Source: Ciceribacter sichuanensis
GTDB taxonomy: Bacteria > Pseudomonadota > Alphaproteobacteria > Rhizobiales > Rhizobiaceae
Length of the DNA stretch: 64,000 bases
Direction of reading: 5' to 3'
NCBI RefSeq assembly: GCF_024055605.1
Contig: NZ_JAMXLX010000014.1
Span: 1 to 64,000 of the forward strand
Positions 53,956 to 62,024 of this stretch are shown in pieces. The first letter of the stretch is position 1; each line of letters begins with the position of its first letter. Position numbers and translations under genes: made by a program. The notes under the pieces are model-generated. The model saw only the letters and a program-made list of their open reading frames with translations. It searched no databases and was not told the DNA's origin.

Positions 53956-54819
53956 TCAGGCGACCTTCGGAGCACCGGCCCGCTTCGCGGCAACGCGGGC
54001 GCGGATCGTGTCCACGTCGGCGCGCGGTGTGGCGGCAAAGAGCGTCCGGGTATAATCGTGCTTCGGATCAGAGAAGACCTCGTCGCGGCTGCCATATTCG
54101 ACGGCCTCACCGTAATACATCACCATCACCTCGTCGGCGATGTAACGCACGACCGAGAGATCGTGGCTGATGAAGACGTAGGTCAGGCCGAATTCGTCCT
54201 GAAGGTCAGCCAGCAGGTTGAGAACCTGCGCCTGCACCGAAAGGTCGAGAGCGGAAACGGGTTCGTCCAGCACTAGCAGCTTCGGTTTCAGCATCAGCGC
54301 GCGGGCAATGGCGATACGCTGGCGCTGGCCGCCGGAGAACATGTGCGGGTAGCGGTTATAGTGCTCCGGCCCGAGGCCGACCTTCACCAGCATTTCGGTT
54401 GCGCGCTCGCGGCGCTCTGCCGCCGACATGCTCGTGTTGATCGCCAGCGGTTCGCCCAGGACATCGCCGATCTTCTGGCGCGGATTGAGCGATCCATAGG
54501 GGTTCTGGAAGACGATCTGCACCTTCTGGCGCATCTCGGCGGTAAGATGACCCGGACGGGTGTCGACCGTCTTGCCTTCGATCAGGAGTTCGCCGGCTGT
54601 GGGTTCGTCGATGAAGGTCAGGATGCGGGCAAGGGTGGACTTGCCGCAGCCGCTTTCGCCGACAATGGCGAGCGTCTTGCCGGTCTCCAGCTTGAAGGAC
54701 ACGCCCTTGACCGCATGCACGACCTTCTCCGGTTTGAAGAGGCCGGTCGGCACGTGATAATCGCGCTTGATGTTGCGGATCTCGAGCATCGGCGTCTGTG
54801 TCGTGGTTTTGTCGCTCAT
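53956..54819 (-). CDS. dppF: dipeptide ABC transporter ATP-binding protein
   Basis: A 287-residue OppF/DppF-type ATPase. Walker A is GESGCGKST, Q-loop VFQNPYGSLNPRQ, signature FSGGQRQRIAIARALM, Walker B LVLDEPVSALD, and C-terminal oligopeptide-type extension with YTRTLFAATP. It powers dipeptide uptake with DppD. The start overlaps the dppD stop (ATGA). Confidence 0.94.
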   Translation of the reverse strand: MSDKTTTQTPMLEIRNIKRDYHVPTGLFKPEKVVHAVKGVSFKLETGKTLAIVGESGCGKSTLARILTFIDEPTAGELLIEGKTVDTRPGHLTAEMRQKVQIVFQNPYGSLNPRQKIGDVLGEPLAINTSMSAAERRERATEMLVKVGLGPEHYNRYPHMFSGGQRQRIAIARALMLKPKLLVLDEPVSALDLSVQAQVLNLLADLQDEFGLTYVFISHDLSVVRYIADEVMVMYYGEAVEYGSRDEVFSDPKHDYTRTLFAATPRADVDTIRARVAAKRAGAPKVA

Positions 54820-55664
54820 GCGTTTTCTCCTGCGGTCGAACCTGCAAGGAAGTCGGAAACGGTCGTCAGTCGATCCCCGGTCGCGTTTTCCGGCAAGGCA
54901 GAAAGAAGGGCGCGCGTATAGGCGTTCTTCGGCGCTTCGAAGAGCGAGAGCACGTCGGCCTCCTCCATCTTACGGCCTTTGTACTGCACGATCACGCGGT
55001 CGGCGGTCTCGGCCACGACACCCATGTCATGGGTAATCATGATCAGGCCCATGCCGTTCTTCGCCTGCAGGTCCATCAGAAGATCGAGGATCTGCTTCTG
55101 GATGGTCACGTCGAGCGCGGTGGTGGGTTCGTCTGCGATCAGAAGCGTCGGATTGCAGGCGATCGCCATGGCGATCATGACGCGCTGGCACTGGCCGCCG
55201 GACATCTGGTGCGGGAAGTGGTTGAGCCGCTCGGCCGGATCGGGCAGGCCGACCAGCCGGAAGAGCTCGATGGCGCGCTCGCGACGGGCGGTCTTGCCGA
55301 GGCCCATATGAATGCGCAGAACTTCCTCGATCTGGAAACCCACGGTGAAGCAGGGATTGAGGCTCGCCACCGGTTCCTGGAAGATCATGGCGATATCCTT
55401 GCCGATTAGCTTGCGCCGTTCGGCAGGCGAGATACCCATGATGTCCCTGCCCTGAAAGACCATGCTGTCGGCGGTGATCTTCGCCGTCCAGGGCAAAAGA
55501 CCCATGACGGCCAGCATCGAGACCGACTTTCCGGAGCCGGATTCGCCGACGATCGCCAGCACTTCGCCGGCTTCCACCGAAAGCGATACGCCATCGACCG
55601 CCTTGAACCAGCCGGAGGCCGTTTCGAATTCGACGGTCAGGTTCTGAATATCGAGAAGCGCCAT
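54816..55664 (-). CDS. dppD: dipeptide ABC transporter ATP-binding protein
   Basis: A 282-residue OppD/DppD-type ATPase. Walker A is GESGSGKSV, with QEPVASLNPCFTVG, signature MSGGQCQRVMIAMAIA, Walker B LLIADEPTTALD, and a C-terminal DVLSLFEAPKNAYTRALLSALP. The glycine-serine Walker A end (GKSV) is normal in this family. It follows dppC after a single base. Confidence 0.94.
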   Translation of the reverse strand: MALLDIQNLTVEFETASGWFKAVDGVSLSVEAGEVLAIVGESGSGKSVSMLAVMGLLPWTAKITADSMVFQGRDIMGISPAERRKLIGKDIAMIFQEPVASLNPCFTVGFQIEEVLRIHMGLGKTARRERAIELFRLVGLPDPAERLNHFPHQMSGGQCQRVMIAMAIACNPTLLIADEPTTALDVTIQKQILDLLMDLQAKNGMGLIMITHDMGVVAETADRVIVQYKGRKMEEADVLSLFEAPKNAYTRALLSALPENATGDRLTTVSDFLAGSTAGENA

Positions 55665-55665
55665 G

Positions 55666-56574
<909 letters not shown>

Positions 56575-56591
56575 GGAGTTTTTTCACCTCT

Positions 56592-56697
56592 TAGAGCGCC
56601 GTGAGTCCATTTGGACGCACAAAGGACGCTCTAACATCTTGAATCTACGCATCGAGCTTTTCGAAAATCGATTCCGATTTTCGGGCCGATGCGCTAG
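56592..56697 (-). repeat. RIME-like rhizobial intergenic repeat, copy 1
   Basis: About 106 bases made of two palindromes: TCCATTTGGA-centred (near 56606-56635) and GCATCGAGC...ATTTTCGGGCCGATGC (56650-56692). Nearly identical in inverted orientation to 61222-61331. The CTAG end (56694-56697) supplies the dppB stop codon TAG. The first palindrome has mutated (CGCCGTGAGTCC where the other copy is CGTCCTTTGTGCGTCC). Confidence 0.88.
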
Positions 56698-57698
56698 TGG
56701 CGGATACGCGGGTTGATCAGGCCATAGAGCAGATCAACAACGAGATTGACGACCATGATGATGCCGGCGATCAGAAGAAGACCGCCCTGGATCACCGGAT
56801 AGTCGCGACGGAAGACGCTATCGACCATCCATTTGCCGATGCCCGGCCAGGAGAAGATCGTCTCGGTCAGGATGGCGCCAGCGAGCATGACGCCGATCTG
56901 CAGGCCGATCGTGGTGATGACCGGGATCATGGCGTTACGCAGGGCATGCAGGCCAATCACCCGGAAGGGCGAAAGACCCTTGGCGCGGGCCGTGCGGATA
57001 TAGTCTTCCGACAGCACTTCGAGCATGGCCGAACGCGTCTGGCGGGCGATGACCGCGAGCGGAATGGTGGCCAGCACGATCGACGGCAGGATGAGATGGC
57101 TGAGCGCCGAGGTGAAAGCACCCTTCTGTCCCGATAGCAGCGAGTCGATCAGCATGAAACCCGTTACCGGCGGGAAGAAATACATCAGCGAGATGCGGCC
57201 CGACACCGGCGTCCACTGCAGCATGCCGGAAAACAGGATGATCAGCAGCAGGCCCCACCAGAAGATCGGCATGGAATAGCCGACGAGGGCGACCCCCATC
57301 ATCGACTGGTCGAACACCGAACCGCGCTTGATCGCCGCGATGACGCCGGCCGGAATGCCGAGCGCAATCGCGATGACGATGGCACAGAAGGACAGTTCGA
57401 CCGTTGCCGGAAACAGCGACAGGAACTGATTGAGGATCGGAGACTTGGAAACGATCGAGGAGCCGAAATCGCCGGTCAGCACACCGCCCAGGTAATCGAA
57501 ATACTGGACGACCAGCGGCCGGTCGAGGCCGAGCTGGGCGCTGATCTGGGCATGCCGCTCAGGCGACATAACGCGTTCGCCGGACAGCAAAGCGACCGGA
57601 TCACCCGGCAGCAACCGGATGAAGGCGAAGGCTATGATCGAGACCCCGACGAATGTCGGGATGAGGACGGCAAGCCGTCGCAGGAGAAAGCCAAACAT
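56694..57698 (-). CDS. dppB: dipeptide ABC transporter permease
   Basis: A 334-residue OppB/DppB-type permease with six membrane helices. FLLRRLAVLIPTFVGVSIIAF opens the protein. DYIRTARAKGLSPFRVIGLHALRNAMIPV is the EAA loop, and the C-terminus VNLVVDLLYGLINPRIRH is typical. The stop codon lies inside the RIME-like repeat. It is separated from dppA by 180 bases containing a hairpin. Confidence 0.94.
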   Translation of the reverse strand: MFGFLLRRLAVLIPTFVGVSIIAFAFIRLLPGDPVALLSGERVMSPERHAQISAQLGLDRPLVVQYFDYLGGVLTGDFGSSIVSKSPILNQFLSLFPATVELSFCAIVIAIALGIPAGVIAAIKRGSVFDQSMMGVALVGYSMPIFWWGLLLIILFSGMLQWTPVSGRISLMYFFPPVTGFMLIDSLLSGQKGAFTSALSHLILPSIVLATIPLAVIARQTRSAMLEVLSEDYIRTARAKGLSPFRVIGLHALRNAMIPVITTIGLQIGVMLAGAILTETIFSWPGIGKWMVDSVFRRDYPVIQGGLLLIAGIIMVVNLVVDLLYGLINPRIRH

Positions 57699-57828
57699 GA
57701 TGGACCCGCTTATGTTTTTCTTGGAGGTCTGTAATCGCCGGCCATCCCGGGCCGGTCCTGCTCGGAAGCAACATCTGCCTTCCTGAGCCTCTGGGGCCTG
57801 ACGGTAACAACCGCCGGGCTCTCATGCA

Positions 57829-57861
57829 ATCACCGCGAAAGCGCATGGCTCCCGCGGTGAT
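57829..57861 (-). promoter_or_regulatory. intercistronic hairpin between dppA and dppB
   Basis: ATCACCGCG (57829-57837) and CGCGGTGAT (57853-57861) form a perfect 9-bp stem with a 15-base loop, 18 bases after the dppA stop. No T-run follows on the minus strand. The likely effect is to raise dppA mRNA over the permease genes. Confidence 0.62.
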
Positions 57862-57878
57862 CCATTCAGTCTTGACGA

Positions 57879-59474
57879 TTACTCGGCAATGTCGACGTTT
57901 TCGAAGGTGAAGTCGCCGAGCGGGCTCTGGACGAAGCCGGAAACTTCCTTGCGCATCGGAACGACGGACAGGGAGTGATCGAGCGTTGCCCACGGAGCTT
58001 CGCGCTTGAAGATGACCTGGGCCTCTTCATAGAGCTTGGTGCGTTCGGCCTTGTCGGAGGTTACCTTTGCCTTCTTCACGAGGGCGTCGAATTCCGGGTT
58101 GCACCACTGGGCGCGGTTGTTGCCGCCCACGGCTTCGCAGCCGAGCAGGGTGTCGAGGAAGTTGTCCGGGTCACCATTGTCACCGGTCCAGCCGAGCATG
58201 GCGGCGCCGTCGCGGTCCTTGGCCTTGGAGCGGTCGAGATATTCGGCCCACTCGTAGGAGACGATCTCGACCTTGACGCCGATCTTGGCGAAGTCGTCCT
58301 GCATGATTTCAGCCGCACGACGGGCGTTCAGCATGTAGGGACGCGATACCGGCATGGCCCAGATCTTCATCGACAGATCCTTGACGCCGGCTTCCTCGAG
58401 CATCTTCTTGGCAGCGTCGAGGTCGTAGGTGTCGTCTTCGATCTTGTCGTTGTAGGACCACATGGTCGGCGGGATCGGGTTCTTGGCCGGAGCAGCCATG
58501 CCCTGGAACACGGCGTCGACGATCGCCTTCTTGTTGATCGCCTTGTTCAGCGCCTTGCGGACTTCAGGCTTGTCGAAGGGTGCCTGAGTGGTGTTGTAGG
58601 CGAGGTAGGCGACGTTCAGGCCTTCCTGTTCCATGACCTTCAGGCTCGGATCCGCCTTCATGGCTTCGACGTCGGCAGCGTTCGGGAACGGCATCAGGTG
58701 GCATTCGCCAGCCTTCAGCTTCTGATAGCGAACGGCACCATCGGTGGTGATTGCGAAGACGAGGTCGTCGATCTTCGGAGCGCCGCCCCAATAGTCGGCG
58801 TTCTTCTTGTAGCGGATGACGGCATCCTGCTGGTAACCGACGAAGGTGAACGGACCGGTGCCGACCGGCATCTGGTTCAACTGTTCCTTCTTGCCTTCGG
58901 CATCGAGCTTGTCGGCATATTCCTTCGACAGGATAGAAGCGAACGGCATGGCGATGTTGGCGAGGAACGGAGCTTCAGCGCGGTTGAGGACGAACTTGAC
59001 CGTCAGGTCATCGACCTTCTCGACCGACTTGATGAGTTCCGGGAAGCCCATGCCGGCGGCATATTCCCAGGACGTGCCCGGAACATACTGGTGCCAGGGA
59101 TGGTCGGCCTTGATCTGGCGCTCGATCGAAAAGACGACGTCGTCGGCGTTCAGTTCGCGCGTCGGAGTGAAGAAATCGGTCGTCTGGAACTTCACGCCGG
59201 AACGCAGCTTGAAGACGTATTCCTTGCCGTCTTCAGAGACGGTCCAGCTTTCAGCGAGGCCGGCAACCGGGTTGGTCGTGCCGGGTTCGAACTCGAGCAG
59301 GCGGCTGTAGACCGGGTGAGCCGAGGCGTCGAAGGTGGTGCCGGCGGTGTAAAGACCCGGATCGAAGCCTTCCGGCGAACCTTCGGAGCAGTAGACGAAG
59401 GTCTTGGCGCTGGCCGCCGTGGAAAGGAACGTGGCCGCGAGCAGAGCCGCAGCAAAGCCAAACTTCAATTTCAT
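57879..59474 (-). CDS. dppA: dipeptide-binding periplasmic protein
   Basis: A 531-residue family 5 binding protein. The signal peptide is MKLKFGFAAALLAATFLSTAASA, then KTFVYCSEGSPEGFDPGLYT, GLAESWTVSEDGKEYVF and ELNADDVVFSIERQ. TMW and GWTGDNGDPDNF occur as in E. coli DppA, to which it looks close across its length. It delivers dipeptides (and perhaps heme or 5-aminolevulinate, as DppA does in E. coli) to DppBCDF. The start ATG at 59472-59474 has GGGAG upstream. Longer frames add an unrelated 34 residues. Confidence 0.95.
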   Translation of the reverse strand: MKLKFGFAAALLAATFLSTAASAKTFVYCSEGSPEGFDPGLYTAGTTFDASAHPVYSRLLEFEPGTTNPVAGLAESWTVSEDGKEYVFKLRSGVKFQTTDFFTPTRELNADDVVFSIERQIKADHPWHQYVPGTSWEYAAGMGFPELIKSVEKVDDLTVKFVLNRAEAPFLANIAMPFASILSKEYADKLDAEGKKEQLNQMPVGTGPFTFVGYQQDAVIRYKKNADYWGGAPKIDDLVFAITTDGAVRYQKLKAGECHLMPFPNAADVEAMKADPSLKVMEQEGLNVAYLAYNTTQAPFDKPEVRKALNKAINKKAIVDAVFQGMAAPAKNPIPPTMWSYNDKIEDDTYDLDAAKKMLEEAGVKDLSMKIWAMPVSRPYMLNARRAAEIMQDDFAKIGVKVEIVSYEWAEYLDRSKAKDRDGAAMLGWTGDNGDPDNFLDTLLGCEAVGGNNRAQWCNPEFDALVKKAKVTSDKAERTKLYEEAQVIFKREAPWATLDHSLSVVPMRKEVSGFVQSPLGDFTFENVDIAE

Positions 59475-60036
59475 TGGTAGTCTCCCATTGGTGAAATCCG
59501 GTTGTTCCGGTTTCGCCTGTTTCTTTCTGGCGTAGCGCACCCCAATTTTCGCGCGACGCCGTTCTTTACGTGGCAAACCCCACGTGGGCGGGCGCCCTGC
59601 ATAGCCGGTAGTGGTCGCGATTTGACAAGTCTCCTCACCGACCGGTCTCGCCCTGCAGGCGCTCTGTCTTTTTTCTTATCGGTAAAAGAATCGATGTAAA
59701 GAGAGATTCTGCCGCAGTTTTGAACCAACTTGGTCAAATTTCTGCCATCGCGCAGTTTTGTTAAACGTTTCGTAGCGTCGAAATTCCATTAATTTCGTGG
59801 GAAATCCCTGGGCTTCCGAGTGGCTGGAAGCCTCGCATGACACCTGTTTCCCTCACCTGGGCGGCTCTATCCGCGACGCACGTCGAGAAATCGCTTTTCC
59901 TTCGCGGAATACAACCAGTACGCAAGCTGGCCTAGGAGACAATTATCGGGTAGTCGATTCAGCAGGAAAGCCTAATGGAAATGATGGTGGAACTTCCCAT
60001 ATAAAGACTAATGGAAACCGCGCCGGGAGAATTACC
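59475..60036. other. intergenic region between dppA and the small exported protein
   Basis: No gene is credible. It must hold the dppA promoter (minus) and a promoter for the small plus-strand gene, but no box pair stands out. A 7-bp hairpin (GGCTTCC 59811-59817 with GGAAGCC 59826-59832) lies midway, and GCAGTTTTG is repeated about 35 bases apart near 59710-59760. Confidence 0.4.
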
Positions 60037-60288
60037 GTGAAGCTTTGGGTGCTTGCTCTTTCTGCCGCTCTGGCGGTTCCCTTTCCCGCGCATTCCGACG
60101 TGACGGATCCTCGCAATCCACGTGTCAGCAACAAGAACTACGTCGATTGCCAGCGTATGCCGGACCGATGCGCCGGTAACGATTCACAGCGGGCGCGGCG
60201 AGACTATTATCGCAAGAACACCCGCCAGGGTAACAGCCCGTGTACCTTCCGCGGCGAACAGCGCACGTGGTCCGAAGACTGCCAGTAG
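60037..60288 (+). CDS. small secreted four-cysteine protein
   Basis: An 83-residue protein starting at GTG 60037 with GGGAGA 6 bases upstream. The first 21 residues (VKLWVLALSAALAVPFPAHS) are a signal peptide, leaving about 62 residues with four cysteines (VDCQ, DRC, SPC, EDC), basic and Asn/Arg-rich. Two disulfides are likely. I do not recognise the family; no function is assigned. A longer frame from 59797 looks non-coding. Confidence 0.62.
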   Translation: MKLWVLALSAALAVPFPAHSDVTDPRNPRVSNKNYVDCQRMPDRCAGNDSQRARRDYYRKNTRQGNSPCTFRGEQRTWSEDCQ

Positions 60289-60446
60289 GCTGAATGCGAT
60301 TGCGTGGCACGGATCACGCCCGCCGTCGGGATAGCCTATTCCCGACAGTAAATCCGCGAGATTGCTTAAATTGGAGCGATCTTCGGAACCGGACCTGAAC
60401 GGACCGCATTGTATGTCTGACGCAATTGTCCTTGCCGGAATATCCA

Positions 60447-60956
60447 ATGCCTGCGCTGCTAGAACTTCTTTCCAGACTTGCCGCGGCTATCCTGCTCGTG
60501 ATCGGCGGGATCAACCTGGCGTCCGCGTGGGCGGACGGCGACACGACGATCCGTCATCTCGATATGTCGTCCGAGGTGGTATGGACGCAGACGCCCGTCG
60601 TCGTCGATCGATCAAGCCAGACCTATGAGCGTGTCGCACCGGTCACCGACCCGTATCCGATGAAACTGCGCACCGCGGGACGGCTGCGGGTGATCGACAA
60701 TACGACATTCCGGTATGGCGGAGCGGACTTCCGGCTGGCAGGCGTTGCACCGATTGAGCGCGGCAAGGTTTGCATGACCAGTGCGGGGCAGCGACAGGCT
60801 TGCGGGCTCAAGGCATTCAAGGCGCTCGATAACGTTCTACGGAACCAGCGCGTAGAATGCCGCATCGTCGGAGGGGCCGCAAGCGAACATGAGGTTGAGT
60901 GCGTCGTAGACGGCGGCGATCTCAGGGACATGCTTCACGCCGAACTTGCGGGATAG
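60447..60956 (+). CDS. exported SNase-like protein with degenerate active site
   Basis: A 169-residue protein. An N-terminal hydrophobic segment (LLSRLAAAILLVIGGINLASAWA) is a signal peptide or anchor. Residues about 75-165 resemble the staphylococcal-nuclease (OB) fold: LRVIDNTTFRYGGADFRLAGVAPIE, CGLKAFKALDNVL, NQRVECR. The usual RLAGIDAPE is RLAGVAPIE, so the calcium-binding aspartate is missing while the glutamate remains. It is probably exported. Catalysis is doubtful. The earlier TTG at 60426 is less likely as the start. Confidence 0.65.
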   Translation: MPALLELLSRLAAAILLVIGGINLASAWADGDTTIRHLDMSSEVVWTQTPVVVDRSSQTYERVAPVTDPYPMKLRTAGRLRVIDNTTFRYGGADFRLAGVAPIERGKVCMTSAGQRQACGLKAFKALDNVLRNQRVECRIVGGAASEHEVECVVDGGDLRDMLHAELAG

Positions 60957-61221
60957 TTGGCTTGGGCGGGAAGACAATCGGCCCGAAGTCGGCAAAGCTG
61001 TCGCCAAGCATCCGCTGGACCACAGCCTTTGGCTAATTAGGACCGGGTTTTGTGTGCGGAGAACACCAAAAAGCAGGGAGATAGGTACTGAAGACGAGCC
61101 TGTGGTCGACTGATTTTCTCCAGAGCATTTCCGGCGACAACAAGCCTGCCTTTAATGCTCTATTCCCTTCGCTTTTACAAAATTCCTGAGTGGGCCACTT
61201 CACGTTTCCGCTGGAATTGCC
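60957..61221. other. intergenic stretch before the second RIME-like repeat
   Basis: About 265 bases with no recognisable gene, RNA or promoter. Together with the following repeat it separates the SNase-like gene from the convergent exopolysaccharide genes. Confidence 0.4.
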
Positions 61222-61331
61222 CTAGCGCATCGGCCCGAAAATCGGAATCGATTTTCGGAAAGCTCGATGCGTAGATTCAAGATGTTAGAGCGTCCTTTGT
61301 GCGTCCAAATGGACGCACAAAGGACGCTCTA
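61222..61331 (+). repeat. RIME-like rhizobial intergenic repeat, copy 2
   Basis: About 110 bases, inverted relative to 56592-56697. Two palindromes: GCGCATCGGCCCGAAAATCGG...GCTCGATGCG (61225-61272) and a near-perfect AGAGCGTCCTTTGTGCGTCC with its complement (61288-61331). The final CTA (61329-61331) is the stop codon of the gene on the minus strand. Confidence 0.9.
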
Positions 61332-62024
61332 GGACGCCTTGCACCAGTCGAGGGGCGAACCATCTTCCGGAACTTCCGACAGATAGTTCCGGATTTCACC
61401 TTTTGCGGGCGGCAGGCCTCGCACCGCCCAGGAATAACGCTGTCCGCAAGCCACGTTCACGTCCGACTTCCAGATCGGAGCCAATGCGGCCATCCCGACC
61501 GGGGAAAGGCGATTGAACATCAAGAGTCTGGTGCGCAACACGTCCGCCTCCGCCGGCGCGTAGAACTGGGAAAGCTGGACGAGATGCTCCAGTGACGTCG
61601 GGACCTCTGCAACGGCCTGGCGTACCATGGCCAATCGCAGCCAGAGATTTCCGTTCGTGGGGAGACACGATACCGCGTGCACCAGAGAGGCATCTGTGCG
61701 ATCCGCAGTCTCCACCCATTGCGGGAACGCGTTGATCTGATCGGTGCGGTCGAGGCGCGACAGCGCCAAGGTCGCACCAGCCTTCACGACGTCGGACAGA
61801 CACACACCCTGAGCGGTCAGCGATTCAAGGCGGGCGCCAGTGCGCAAGATCGTCTCCGATCCAACGGTCCCACCCTTCTCGATACGGCCGGCCAAGCGCC
61901 CGATATCGACGAAGCGAAGCCTCTGCCGCAAGTCCTGAAAGCATAGAAACATGACGGCCAACGCGAGGCAAACCAGAACAAGACCGGTGAAATTGTCACC
62001 CGAGATACGGCTATGCGTTCTCAT
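61329..62024 (-). CDS. membrane-anchored protein of the exopolysaccharide region
   Basis: A 231-residue protein that begins inside the exoP stop region (14-base overlap), so it is co-transcribed with it. One membrane helix (residues 14-31, LVLVCLALAVMFLCFQD) is followed by an extracytoplasmic domain of helical character with four or so cysteines. I do not recognise the family. The linkage suggests a part in polysaccharide export or chain-length control. Confidence 0.7.
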   Translation of the reverse strand: MRTHSRISGDNFTGLVLVCLALAVMFLCFQDLRQRLRFVDIGRLAGRIEKGGTVGSETILRTGARLESLTAQGVCLSDVVKAGATLALSRLDRTDQINAFPQWVETADRTDASLVHAVSCLPTNGNLWLRLAMVRQAVAEVPTSLEHLVQLSQFYAPAEADVLRTRLLMFNRLSPVGMAALAPIWKSDVNVACGQRYSWAVRGLPPAKGEIRNYLSEVPEDGSPLDWCKAS

